A DNA stretch of 64,000 bases from CAVRQM01 sp965246915 (GTDB lineage: Bacteria; Pseudomonadota; Alphaproteobacteria; Acetobacterales; Acetobacteraceae). Positions 26,444 to 35,321 of this stretch are shown in pieces. Each line of letters opens with the position of its first letter. Position 1 is the stretch's first letter. The stretch is taken from contig CBDFGB010000029.1 in the NCBI GenBank assembly GCA_965246915.1, forward strand, positions 161,982 to 225,981, written 5' to 3'. Position numbers and translations under genes: made by a program. The notes below the pieces were generated by a model. That model saw nothing but the letters and a program-made list of their open reading frames with translations, ran no database searches and was not told the origin of the DNA.

Positions 26444-27246
26444 CCACGGCTGCCTACTTGCGGTGCCTGTGGGGCATCGTGCGGCGGGAGGGGTTGCGAT
26501 GGTTGCAGCAGCGCGGCCGTTTCGTCTCCGCCCTGGTGCGGCCGCTGGTCTGGCTGGTGATCTTCGCCGCAGGGTTTCATTTCGTATTGGGCGTCTCGAT
26601 CATTCCGCCCTATGAGACGTATATACCTTACGAGGTGTATATCGCGCCGGGGCTGGTCGGCATGATCCAACTGTTCAACGGCATGCAGAGTTCGCTGTCG
26701 ATGGTCTACGACCGCGAGATGGGCAGCATGCGAACGCTTATGGTCAGTCCGTTCCCCCGCTGGTTCCTCCTCGGTTGCAAATTGCTGGCTGGCGTCTGCG
26801 TGTCGATCGTGCAGGCCTATATCTTCCTCGGCATCGCCTGGTTCTGGGAGATCGATCCGCCGCCACTCGGCTACCTATACGTCTTGCCGGCGCTGCTGCT
26901 GTCAGGGCTGATGCTGGGTGCGCTGGGCCTCGTGCTGTCGAGCTTCATCAAGCAGCTCGAGAATTTCGCGGGCGTGATGAATTTCGTGATCTTCCCGATG
27001 TTCTTCACCTCTTCGGCCTTGTATCCGCTGTGGCGGGTGCGCGAGGCGAGCCTGTCGGTGTGGTGGGCCAGCCAGATCAACCCGTTCACCCATGCCGTCG
27101 AGCTGATCCGCTTTGCGCTCTACGGCGAGTTCGCGGCGCTCTCGGCTTTGGTCGTTTTGGCCTATCTCGCGGTGTTCATGGCGCTGGCGATCATCGGCTA
27201 CGACCCTGGCAAGGGGCTGCTGGAGCGGCGCGCCGGGCCGGGGTAA
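26440..27246 (+). CDS. PQQ-associated ABC-2 permease, PedC-like
   Basis: A 268-residue ABC-2 permease with six hydrophobic segments. YIAPGLVGMIQLFNGMQSSLSMVYDREMGSMRTLMVSP and NFVIFPMFFTSSALYPLW are typical of the PedC-type (TIGR03861) permease. GTG start overlapping the ATPase stop (GTGA). ABC-2 permeases usually export, although the cluster has a periplasmic binding protein; direction of transport is therefore open. No PQQ dehydrogenase or TonB receptor lies in the window. Confidence 0.88.
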   Translation: MTTAAYLRCLWGIVRREGLRWLQQRGRFVSALVRPLVWLVIFAAGFHFVLGVSIIPPYETYIPYEVYIAPGLVGMIQLFNGMQSSLSMVYDREMGSMRTLMVSPFPRWFLLGCKLLAGVCVSIVQAYIFLGIAWFWEIDPPPLGYLYVLPALLLSGLMLGALGLVLSSFIKQLENFAGVMNFVIFPMFFTSSALYPLWRVREASLSVWWASQINPFTHAVELIRFALYGEFAALSALVVLAYLAVFMALAIIGYDPGKGLLERRAGPG

Positions 27247-27264
27247 GGGCCGGTCACATCCGCC

Positions 27265-27999
27265 CTATGCTCCGATCCGAGCCTCGCCCAGCCCAGCAAA
27301 CCGCACAGCGACTTGCTGCCCGGCTCGCGCCGGTGTCTTGCCGGTCCAGGACCCGCACGTCACGAATTGACCCGCGCGCAGCCCGCCGGCCCAGACCGCG
27401 CCCTCATTGGCCAGCCACCGCACCAGCCGGATCATGTCCCCGGCGGGGTTGCCAACGCGCTCCAGCGTCTCTCCGTCCACCGCCTGCGTGACGGTCATCG
27501 TTTCGAACACAAATCCCTGCCAGTCGGCCACGCCCTCTCCCCATACAAATCCGCCATGCATCAGGCTGTCCGCCAAATGGCTCCAGCGATCCACCATCGC
27601 CGGATCGGCATAGCGGGATTCGAGCCACTCGATCGCCGGATGTGCGGCGGCCAATGCCGCGATCACCTCCTCGCGAGAATACGGAGCGGCACGGGGCGGC
27701 AGATCTTGATCGAGCCGGAACGCGACCTCCGCCTCAATCGCGAAGCCCGCAGGTCCCAGCATACCCGGACTCGGGGCAATCCCGCTTGCCGGCATCGGCG
27801 CGCAGTTCACCGGCGCGTCAGGACCGGTCGCGCCGACTTTCCAGCCGCCAATCGGGCCCAGCCCGGCCGCGACTTCGCGCTGGATGGCGTAGGCGCCGGC
27901 CGCATTCGCCGGACGCAGAGCTTCCGGGAGCAGACCCAACCGCGCTGCCGGATCACGAGCGCGCATCAGGCAATCGGCGGCGGAATGAGCGGGATCCAC
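27265..27999 (-). CDS. 2-keto-4-pentenoate hydratase-like protein (MhpD/FAH family)
   Basis: A 244-residue member of the hydratase/decarboxylase branch of the fumarylacetoacetate hydrolase superfamily. AYAIQREVA...GGWKVGATG near the N-terminus, AIEAEVAFRL (metal-binding Glu pair) and HPAIEWLESRY are recognisable. These enzymes hydrate 2-hydroxypentadienoates from meta-cleavage pathways; no other such gene is adjacent. GTG at 27999 is preceded by GGAG at five bases; ATG at 27966 is the alternative. Divergent from ribF. Confidence 0.75.
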   Translation of the reverse strand: MDPAHSAADCLMRARDPAARLGLLPEALRPANAAGAYAIQREVAAGLGPIGGWKVGATGPDAPVNCAPMPASGIAPSPGMLGPAGFAIEAEVAFRLDQDLPPRAAPYSREEVIAALAAAHPAIEWLESRYADPAMVDRWSHLADSLMHGGFVWGEGVADWQGFVFETMTVTQAVDGETLERVGNPAGDMIRLVRWLANEGAVWAGGLRAGQFVTCGSWTGKTPARAGQQVAVRFAGLGEARIGA

Positions 28000-28060
28000 G
28001 GGCGCTCCGGTCTGGTTGTGCAGTCTGGACGGGAACGAGAATCTGGCACAGAAGGCGGCC

Positions 28061-29002
28061 ATGCGCATCCACCGCTTCTGGGCCGGCCTGCCGGAGACGG
28101 CGCGCGGCGGGATCGTCGCACTCGGCAATTTCGACGGCGTGCATCTCGGCCATGCCCATCTGCTGCGCGCGGCGCATGCCGCCAGGCCCGACGCGGCGCT
28201 GTGCCTGCTGACCTTCGAGCCGCATCCGCGCGAGTTCTTCCGCCCGGAGGATCCTCCCTTCCGTCTGACGCTGGCGCCCGAGCGGGCGGCGCAGCTCGCG
28301 GGCCTCGGCGTCGCGGAGCTGTTCCAGTTGCCGTTCGACGCGGCGTTCAGCACGCTGCCGGCGGAGCGGTTCGTCTCCGAGGTGCTGCATGAGGGGCTCG
28401 GCGCGCGCCACCTGGTCTGCGGCCCTGATTTCGCGTTCGGCCATCGACGGGGCGGGGATGTGGCGCTGCTGTCGGCGCGGGCCGAGGCGCTGGGCATCGG
28501 CATGACCATCGTGCCGCAATTGCCGGACGAGCAGGGGCCGGTGTCCTCCACCCGCATCCGCCGGCTGCTGCAGGACGGCTATCCGGAGCGGGCGGCGGTC
28601 TTGCTGGGACGGCCTTGGTCGATCAGCGGCCTGGTGGCGCATGGCGACAAGCGCGGCCGCACGCTCGGATTCCCGACCGCCAACGTGGCGCTCGGGGCGC
28701 ATCTGGAGCCGGCGCGCGGCGTCTATGCGGTGCGTGTCTCGACCGAGGCAGGTGGCGATTATCCAGGTGTTGCGAACATCGGACGCCGACCCACGGTCAA
28801 TGCGGGGCTGGAGACCCGCCTGGAGGTTCATGTGTTCGATTTTTCCGGCGATCTTTATGGGACCGAGCTGTCGGTGTCGCTGATCGGATATCTCCGCACG
28901 GAGCGAAAATTCGACGGGATCGAGGCGCTGCGGTCGCAGATCGCCGCCGACGCACTGCAGGCACGCGCGCTGCTTGACCCGCCCGCCGGCCTCTCCCCAT
29001 AG
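28061..29002 (+). CDS. ribF: Bifunctional riboflavin kinase / FAD synthetase
   Basis: A 313-residue protein converting riboflavin to FMN and FAD. The N-terminal adenylyltransferase has ALGNFDGVHLGH and FEPHPREFF, then STRIRRLLQDG. The C-terminal kinase has GRTLGFPTANV, GVYAVRV and GVANIGRRPTVN. ATG at 28061 directly precedes the similarity. It sits ahead of ileS and lspA, the usual ribF-ileS-lspA order. Confidence 0.96.
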   Translation: MRIHRFWAGLPETARGGIVALGNFDGVHLGHAHLLRAAHAARPDAALCLLTFEPHPREFFRPEDPPFRLTLAPERAAQLAGLGVAELFQLPFDAAFSTLPAERFVSEVLHEGLGARHLVCGPDFAFGHRRGGDVALLSARAEALGIGMTIVPQLPDEQGPVSSTRIRRLLQDGYPERAAVLLGRPWSISGLVAHGDKRGRTLGFPTANVALGAHLEPARGVYAVRVSTEAGGDYPGVANIGRRPTVNAGLETRLEVHVFDFSGDLYGTELSVSLIGYLRTERKFDGIEALRSQIAADALQARALLDPPAGLSP

Positions 29003-29011
29003 CATGCGGCG

Positions 29012-31870
29012 ATGAGCGACTCACCCGGCCAGTATCGCGACACGGTCTTCCTGCCGCGCACCAGTTTTCCCATGCGCGGCGACTTGCCGAAGCGTGAACC
29101 GGCCATGCTGACGCGCTGGGCGGATTTAGGCTTATGGGAGAAGCTGCGCGCGAGCCGGCGGGGCAAGACGAAATTCATTCTGCATGACGGGCCGCCCTAC
29201 GCGAACGGCCATCTGCATATCGGACACGCGCTGAATAAGATCCTGAAAGACGTGGTCAATCGCGGGCGGCATATGGCGGGCTACGACGCCGAATACATCC
29301 CCGGCTGGGACTGCCACGGCCTGCCGATCGAGTGGAAGATCGAGGAAGAGTACCGCAAGACCGGCCGCGATAAGGATGCGGTGCCCATCCTCCAGTTCCG
29401 CAAGGAGTGCAGGGAGTATGCGGCGCACTGGATGGCGGTGCAGGCCGAGGAGTTCTACCGGCTCGGCGTGATGGGCGATTATTTCGGTCGCTACGCCACG
29501 ATGGATTTCGCCTCCGAGGCGGTGATCGCCGGAGAGATAGGCAAGTTCCTGATGAATGGATCGCTCTATCGCGGGCTACGGCCGGTGATGTGGAGCCCGG
29601 TCGAGAAGACCGCGTTAGCCGAGGCTGAGGTCGAATACCACGACCATACGTCGACGACGGTGTTCGTGCGCTTTCCAGTGATCCTCTCCCCGGCCCTCTC
29701 CCGAAGTCGGGAGAGGGAGCAGGACGGCGCTGCCTCTTCCTCTCTCTCGCTAGCGGGAGAGGGTCGGGGGGAGGGTGTCGCCAGCGTTATCATCTGGACC
29801 ACGACGCCCTGGACCATCCCCGGGAATCGCGCGATCGCATATGGCGAGGCGATCGACTACGCCCTTGTCCGCGTCGACAGCGTGGCCGACGGCTCGCTGG
29901 CGCGGCAAGGCGAGACGCTGCTCACCGCCCTTGCACTGCTTCCGGAGCTCGCGAAGGCCGCCGGCATCGCCACCCACCACGTCCTCCGCGTCCAGCCGGG
30001 TCGTGCGCTGGAGGGCACGATCTGCGCCCACCCGCTGCGCGGCCACGGTTACGATTTCGACGTGCCGCTGCTGGCGGCCGATTACGTGACCGACGATCAG
30101 GGCACCGGCTTCGTCCACACCGCGCCGGCGCATGGCGAGGACGATTTCTACCTCGGCCAGAAACACGGGCTCCCGGTCCCCGACGCGGTCGCGGAGGACG
30201 GCACCTTTCGCAACTGGGTGCCGCTGTTCGCGGGCACGCATGTCTACAAGGCGGCCGATCCGGTCAGCGCCGCGCTGACGGAGGTCGGAGGGCTGCTGGC
30301 GCGCGGAAAGCTGGTACACAGCTACCCGCATTCCTGGCGGTCCAAGGCTCCGCTGATCACGCGCGCCACGCCGCAATGGTTCATCCGCATGGACGGGCCC
30401 GAGCGCATCCGCGAACGCGCCCTGGCGGCGATCGAGGCGACGGATTTCGTCCCCGATAAAGGGCGCAACCGCATCGGCAGCATGGTCGCCGGCCGCCCCG
30501 ACTGGTGCATCAGCCGCCAGCGGAGCTGGGGCGTGCCGATCCCGGTCTTCGTCGAGCGCGCCAGCGGCGAGCCGCTCCGCGACCCCGACGTGCTCGCGCG
30601 CATCGACGCGGCGTTCCGCGAGGAGGGGGCGGATGCCTGGTACTCCTCGCCGCCGGCGCGCTTCCTCGGCAACGAGCGGGATCCTGAGGCCTACGAACAG
30701 GTCTTCGACATCGTCGACGTGTGGTTCGAGAGCGGCAGCACGCACGCCTTCGCGCTGGAGGCGCGCGGCCTGCCCTGGCCGGCCGACCTGTATCTGGAAG
30801 GGTCGGACCAGCATCGCGGCTGGTTCCAGTCGAGCCTGCTGGAGTCGGTGGGCACGCGGGGCGCAGCACCGTTCAAGGCGATCCTGACGCATGGGTTCAC
30901 GCTCGATGAACAGGGCCGCAAGATGTCCAAGTCGCTGGGCAACGTCGTGGCGCCGCAGGAGATCAGCGACAAGTATGGCGCGGACATCTTGCGGCTGTGG
31001 GTGATGAACACCGACACCACAGAGGATCAGCGCCTAGGTCCGGAGGTGCTGAGACAGACGGCCGAGCTGTATCGTCGCATCCGCAACACGCTCCGCTGGC
31101 TGCTCGGCGCGCTGGACGGGTTCGAGCCGGTGGAGATGGTGCCGCATACTGCGCTGCCGGAGTTGGAGCGTTGGGTGCTGCACCGGCTGGCGGAGCTGGA
31201 CGCCATGCTGCGCCGGGCGGTGGCGACGCATGACTGGTCGGGCGTCTATGCCGCGATCCATACGTTCTGCGCCGCCGACCTCTCGGCGTTCTATTTCGAC
31301 ATCCGCAAGGACTCGCTGTATTGTGACCGGCCCGACCATCCGACGCGGCGGGCAGCGCGGACCGTGCTGGATCATCTGCACAGGTGCCTTACGACGTGGC
31401 TTGCGCCGGTCCTGGTGTTCACGGCGGAGGAGGCCTGGGTCGCCCGGTTCGGCGAGGGGACCAGCGTGCATCTGCAGGAGTTCGCGGACATTCCGGCGGC
31501 GTGGCGGGACGAGGCGTTGGCGATCAATTGGAAAGCTATCAAGTCAGCGCGCGAGCTTGTTAACGGTAGTCTGGAGCAAGATAGAAAGCATGGGATAATT
31601 GGAAGTTCTCTGGGGGCAACAGTAGCATTGGGCGAAAAGTATCGACCACTCTTGTCACCGCAAGAATGGGCTCAGGTCCTAATTGTGTCGGAAGTTGAAT
31701 TTCCTGAAGGCATGCGGGACGTGATCGTTGTCTCCAAAGCTCCAGGCGAGAAATGCGAACGCTGCTGGCGCGTGCTGCCGGAGGTGGGATCGCAGCGCGG
31801 CCATCCGACGCTGTGCATCCGCTGCACCGACGCGGTGGAGAGCGGCCTGTTCGCCCGCGCGGCGGCATGA
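29012..31870 (+). CDS. ileS: Isoleucyl-tRNA synthetase, with an inserted repeat segment
   Basis: A 952-residue class I synthetase charging tRNA-Ile. HLHIGH is at 67-72 and KMSKS at 637-641; the C-terminal zinc finger is CERC...CIRC. Editing-domain motif WTTTPWTIPGN follows residue 260. Residues 224-256 do not belong to the family: they are the in-frame translation of a palindromic repeat (see 29681-29779) placed just before the editing motif. Near the 3' end, 31528-31745 is a low-GC patch with rare codons, as though recombined from another source, yet the frame and zinc finger are kept. Stop overlaps lspA (ATGA). Confidence 0.96.
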   Translation: MSDSPGQYRDTVFLPRTSFPMRGDLPKREPAMLTRWADLGLWEKLRASRRGKTKFILHDGPPYANGHLHIGHALNKILKDVVNRGRHMAGYDAEYIPGWDCHGLPIEWKIEEEYRKTGRDKDAVPILQFRKECREYAAHWMAVQAEEFYRLGVMGDYFGRYATMDFASEAVIAGEIGKFLMNGSLYRGLRPVMWSPVEKTALAEAEVEYHDHTSTTVFVRFPVILSPALSRSREREQDGAASSSLSLAGEGRGEGVASVIIWTTTPWTIPGNRAIAYGEAIDYALVRVDSVADGSLARQGETLLTALALLPELAKAAGIATHHVLRVQPGRALEGTICAHPLRGHGYDFDVPLLAADYVTDDQGTGFVHTAPAHGEDDFYLGQKHGLPVPDAVAEDGTFRNWVPLFAGTHVYKAADPVSAALTEVGGLLARGKLVHSYPHSWRSKAPLITRATPQWFIRMDGPERIRERALAAIEATDFVPDKGRNRIGSMVAGRPDWCISRQRSWGVPIPVFVERASGEPLRDPDVLARIDAAFREEGADAWYSSPPARFLGNERDPEAYEQVFDIVDVWFESGSTHAFALEARGLPWPADLYLEGSDQHRGWFQSSLLESVGTRGAAPFKAILTHGFTLDEQGRKMSKSLGNVVAPQEISDKYGADILRLWVMNTDTTEDQRLGPEVLRQTAELYRRIRNTLRWLLGALDGFEPVEMVPHTALPELERWVLHRLAELDAMLRRAVATHDWSGVYAAIHTFCAADLSAFYFDIRKDSLYCDRPDHPTRRAARTVLDHLHRCLTTWLAPVLVFTAEEAWVARFGEGTSVHLQEFADIPAAWRDEALAINWKAIKSARELVNGSLEQDRKHGIIGSSLGATVALGEKYRPLLSPQEWAQVLIVSEVEFPEGMRDVIVVSKAPGEKCERCWRVLPEVGSQRGHPTLCIRCTDAVESGLFARAAA
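29681..29779 (+). repeat. Palindromic repeat element inserted in frame in ileS
   Basis: About 99 bases made of inverted repeats. The first hairpin is CCCTCTCCCGA / TCGGGAGAGGG (29694-29704 and 29707-29717), a perfect 11-base stem with a two-base loop. A second is TCTCTCGCT/AGCGGGAGA centred on GCTAGC with one mismatch, and the outer ends (CCTCTCCCC, GGGGGGAGGG) also pair roughly. This CCTCTCCC...GGGAGAGGG design is common as an intergenic dispersed repeat in proteobacteria. Here it adds 33 codons without a stop. Confidence 0.85.
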
Positions 31871-32379
31871 GGCAGCGACTGGCCGGTTGGGGCCTGCTCG
31901 CCGCGGCGCTCGTTCTGGCGGCCGACCAGGCCAGCAAGTGGTGGGTGCTGGAGCGACTGAACCTCCCCGATCTCGGCACGGTTGCGGTGCTGCCGGTGCT
32001 GAACCTCACGATGGTGTGGAACCGCGGCGTCACGTTCGGGCTGCTGAACGGTCTGGGCGCGGCCGCGCACTGGGTGCTGGCGGTTGTGGCGTTGCTGGTC
32101 GTGGCGGCACTCGCGGTATGGCTGTGGCGGGCCGAGCGGCTGCTGGTGGCCCTGGCGCTGGGTGCGGTCGCGGGCGGGGCGGTGGGCAACGTGCTCGACC
32201 GGATCCGGTTCGGGGCGGTCGTGGACTTCATCCACGCGCACGCCTTCGGCTGGTCGTGGTACGTGTTCAACGTGGCGGATGCCGCTATCGTATGCGGGGT
32301 CGCGACGCTGATGCTCGATGGTCTGCGCGGGCGGATTTCCGCGACGGATCCGCTTGCGGCGCGCGGCACGCCGCGTTAG
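31867..32379 (+). CDS. lspA: Lipoprotein signal peptidase (signal peptidase II)
   Basis: A 170-residue integral membrane aspartyl protease with four hydrophobic segments. Conserved motifs are AADQASKWW, NLTMVWNRGVTFGLL, GNVLDRIRFGAVVDFI and WYVFNVADAAI, which carry the two catalytic aspartates. It removes signal peptides of lipoproteins such as the BamF-like product of the next gene. ATG overlaps the ileS stop. Confidence 0.97.
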   Translation: MRQRLAGWGLLAAALVLAADQASKWWVLERLNLPDLGTVAVLPVLNLTMVWNRGVTFGLLNGLGAAAHWVLAVVALLVVAALAVWLWRAERLLVALALGAVAGGAVGNVLDRIRFGAVVDFIHAHAFGWSWYVFNVADAAIVCGVATLMLDGLRGRISATDPLAARGTPR

Positions 32380-32391
32380 GAAATGTCAACC

Positions 32392-32946
32392 ATGCGCACC
32401 AGAACGCTCCTTGTTCCATTGGCCGCCGCCACCCTGCTCGCCGGATGCAGCGGTGACGATCTCTCCCGCACCTTCGGCGTGACGCGCGACGTTCCGGATG
32501 AGTTCGTCGTCACCACGCGCGCGCCCCTTTCGATGCCGCCGAATTTCCAGCTGGTGCCGCCCCGTCCAGGCGCACCTCGTCCGCAGGAACAGACGGCGAG
32601 CGAAGGTGCCGAGTCGGCGCTCGCACCGCAGACCGCGCTGAACGCGATCGAGGGTGAGGGCAGCCAGGGGCAGTCCGCCCTTATCACCGCCGCTGGTGGC
32701 CCGGCCCCGGCCAACACGCGCCAGAAGATCAACCAGGAAGCGGCGCTCGACGCGCCGAGCCAGGGTCTGACCGAGAAGCTGATGTTCTGGCGCAAGGCTC
32801 CGCCACCGGGCGTGGTCGTCGACCCGGTCAAGGAGGCGCAGCGCATCCGCCAGAACGCGGCGCTGGGACAGAGCGTGGAGACCGGCGACACCCCGATCAT
32901 CCAGCGCAAGACGAACAGTGGCGGGTTGCTGGGCGGAATTCTGTAG
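32392..32946 (+). CDS. bamF: DUF3035 lipoprotein, BamF-like
   Basis: A 184-residue lipoprotein with lipobox LLAGC after a short hydrophobic leader. The mature part begins with the DUF3035 motif DVPDEFVVTTRAPLSMPPNFQLVPPRPG, then a Gln/Ala-rich unstructured region and a late FWRKAPPPGVVVDP. In alphaproteobacteria this family is BamF, an accessory subunit of the outer-membrane beta-barrel assembly complex. The second ATG (32392) is preferred: AGGAA is only one base from the first ATG (32383) but about nine from the second. It follows lspA closely. Confidence 0.85.
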   Translation: MRTRTLLVPLAAATLLAGCSGDDLSRTFGVTRDVPDEFVVTTRAPLSMPPNFQLVPPRPGAPRPQEQTASEGAESALAPQTALNAIEGEGSQGQSALITAAGGPAPANTRQKINQEAALDAPSQGLTEKLMFWRKAPPPGVVVDPVKEAQRIRQNAALGQSVETGDTPIIQRKTNSGGLLGGIL

Positions 32947-33002
32947 CGGCGATCATTCGCGTCCGCCGTCCTCGCGGTCCAATATCCGTGGTATAACCCG
33001 GT

Positions 33003-33599
33003 ATGAGCGCCTCTGTCCGGCTGCCAATGGAAATGACGTCGAAGGAATTCCTGGAATGGGATCCGGATGACGGCCGGCCTTGGCAGTTGATCGACGGTGA
33101 ACCCGTCGCGATGGCTCCGACGAAGACCACGCACAGCCGGATCGAGGGCAATCTCAGCTTCCTCATCACAGCGCATCTGCGGGCACAGGATGGGCCGTGC
33201 GATCTCTTGGTCTCGCCGGGCATCATCCCGCGCGCCGATGCGCGGCACAACGTGCGGATCCCTGACCTGGCGGTCACTTGCACGCCGGCCGGCGCCGAGG
33301 AGGAGGCCACCCTCGACGAGCCGATCCTGATCGTCGAGATCCTCTCGCCCATCAACCAGGCCGAGACATGGTCGAATGTCTGGACCTTTACGACGATTCC
33401 CACTGTCCGGGAAATCCTGGTCGTGCGTTCCGCACGCCAGGGCGTCGCCCTACTCCGCAGACTGGCGGACGGAACCTGGCCCGCGGAACGCAGCGAGGTC
33501 GATAGCGGGACGATTACTCTGGAGAGTATCGGTCTGACGATGTCGCTTGACGAAATCTACCGTCGCACGCGTCTCGCCCGCGGGGTTCCCGGCCGCTAA
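33003..33599 (+). CDS. Uma2 family (DUF820) endonuclease-like protein
   Basis: A 198-residue protein of the Uma2 family, a PD-(D/E)xK fold group of mostly unknown function. It shows WELIDGE-like QLIDGEPVAM, HSRIEGNLSFLI, VRIPDLAVTC (conserved Asp) and ILIVEILSP (E-x-L, catalytic-type Glu). The family is abundant in cyanobacteria and found scattered elsewhere; biological role is unclear. It stands alone between bamF and pgi. Confidence 0.85.
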   Translation: MSASVRLPMEMTSKEFLEWDPDDGRPWQLIDGEPVAMAPTKTTHSRIEGNLSFLITAHLRAQDGPCDLLVSPGIIPRADARHNVRIPDLAVTCTPAGAEEEATLDEPILIVEILSPINQAETWSNVWTFTTIPTVREILVVRSARQGVALLRRLADGTWPAERSEVDSGTITLESIGLTMSLDEIYRRTRLARGVPGR

Positions 33600-33637
33600 G
33601 CTGGCGTCACCAAACGTTTCGAGCAGGAGCGACACGC

Positions 33638-35320
33638 ATGGCTGACGCAATGATCTCGGCGCGCGAAGCGGCCTGGGCACGCGTGATGGAATTTGGACAG
33701 CGCCCCGAAGCCGCGGCGATCCGCCCGCTGTTTGACGCAGACCCACACCGGGCGCACGCCCGGACCCTGCATCTGGGCGACCTCACACTCGATTTTTCCA
33801 AGAACTCGATCGACGACGAGGCGCTCGACGCGCTGCTGGCGCTGGCGGATGCCGCTGATCTGGACGGGTTCAGGACGCGACTGTTCGCCGGCGAGGTGGT
33901 CAACCCGACCGAGGGGCGGGCGGCGATGCACATGGCGCTGCGGGCACCTGCATCGGCCCACATGAAGGCGGCGCTGCCGGGCGGAATCGACGACGCCGCC
34001 AAGCTGGTCGCCGACGAACTGGCGCATATGCGGGATTTCGTGGCGAAAGTGCATGACGGCAGCCTGCGGGGCGCGACCGGGCAGACCTTCGATGCGGTGG
34101 TCAATATCGGCATTGGTGGCTCCGATCTCGGGCCGCGCATGGCGGTGCAGGCGCTGACCAGCGTCGGCGGCGGCAAGATGCACGCCTATTTCCTGTCCAA
34201 TGTCGACGGCCATGCGTGGGCCGCGATGTCGCGGGACCTCGATCCGGCGCGGACCCTCGTGCTGGTGGCGTCCAAGACGTTCACGACCCTGGAGACGCTG
34301 ACCAACGCCCGCTTGGTGCGCGAGTGGCTGGTGGCCAGCCTCGGCGAGGCCGCGGTCGGCGCGCATTTCGCGGCCCTGTCGACCAATCGCAAAGCCGTGG
34401 AGGCGTTCGGGATCAGCGCCGAGAGAATGTTCGGTTTTCGTGATTGGGTGGGCGGACGCTATTCGCTGTGGTCGGCGATCGGCCTGTCCATCGCGCTCGC
34501 TGCCGGCTGGGAGGATTTCGCGGCCATGCTGGCCGGTGGGCATGCCATGGACGTGCATTTTCAAACCGCCGCGCATCGCCACAATCTGCCGGTCATGCTC
34601 GCGCTGACCGGTCTTTGGCATATCGACGTGCTAGGGCTGCGCACCCATTGCGTGCTGGCCTATGACAATCGGCTGGGCCGCTTCCCGGCCTATCTCCAGC
34701 AACTCGAGATGGAGAGCAATGGCAAGTCCACGCTGCTTGACGGCGGGCCGGTGGCGCGCCCGACCTGTCCGGTGGTGTTTGGCGAGCCGGGCACCGACGC
34801 GCAGCACAGCTTCATGCAGCTGGTGCATCAGGGCACGCAGTCGGTGCCGGTGGATTTCCTGATCGCCGCGGTGCCCGACCACCATCACGCGGAATCGCAC
34901 CGTATCCTGGCGGCCAACGCCTTCGCCCAGGCGGAAGCGCTGCTGCGCGGCAAGACCCATGACGAGGTGGTCGCCGAGATGACCGCCAAGGGCGTGCCGG
35001 CGGCCGAGATCGCTCATGTCGCGCCGCACCGGGTCTTCTCGGGTAACCGGCCCAGCAACACGATCCTGTTTCAGCGGCTGAATGCCTTCACGTTGGGCCG
35101 GCTAATCGCATTGTACGAACATAAGGTGGCGGTCCAGGGCTGCCTGTGGGGCATCGACAGCTATGACCAGTGGGGCGTCGAACTCGGCAAGGTGCTGGCC
35201 GGCGGCATCATTCCCGCGCTCGAACCGAATGGGCCGGAGGGCGCGCACGACGCCTCGACGCTCAGTCTGATCGCCCGCTTCCACGAGTTGCGGAGCGAAG
35301 GTGCGTCCCCTCTCGGCTGA
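33638..35320 (+). CDS. pgi: Glucose-6-phosphate isomerase
   Basis: A 560-residue phosphoglucose isomerase. NIGIGGSDLGPRM, VASKTFTTLET, GGRYSLWSAIGLSIAL, GEPGTDAQHSFMQLVHQGT and the closing SYDQWGVELGK are diagnostic. It interconverts glucose-6-phosphate and fructose-6-phosphate; with Edd in this window it fits an Entner-Doudoroff metabolism. GCAGGAG lies about eight bases before the ATG. mutL begins one base after the stop. Confidence 0.98.
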   Translation: MADAMISAREAAWARVMEFGQRPEAAAIRPLFDADPHRAHARTLHLGDLTLDFSKNSIDDEALDALLALADAADLDGFRTRLFAGEVVNPTEGRAAMHMALRAPASAHMKAALPGGIDDAAKLVADELAHMRDFVAKVHDGSLRGATGQTFDAVVNIGIGGSDLGPRMAVQALTSVGGGKMHAYFLSNVDGHAWAAMSRDLDPARTLVLVASKTFTTLETLTNARLVREWLVASLGEAAVGAHFAALSTNRKAVEAFGISAERMFGFRDWVGGRYSLWSAIGLSIALAAGWEDFAAMLAGGHAMDVHFQTAAHRHNLPVMLALTGLWHIDVLGLRTHCVLAYDNRLGRFPAYLQQLEMESNGKSTLLDGGPVARPTCPVVFGEPGTDAQHSFMQLVHQGTQSVPVDFLIAAVPDHHHAESHRILAANAFAQAEALLRGKTHDEVVAEMTAKGVPAAEIAHVAPHRVFSGNRPSNTILFQRLNAFTLGRLIALYEHKVAVQGCLWGIDSYDQWGVELGKVLAGGIIPALEPNGPEGAHDASTLSLIARFHELRSEGASPLG

Positions 35321-35321
35321 T

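Noticed and set aside
29694..29717. The ileS hairpin as an internal terminator
   Set aside because: No T-run follows, it lies mid-gene, and its sequence matches a dispersed-repeat design.
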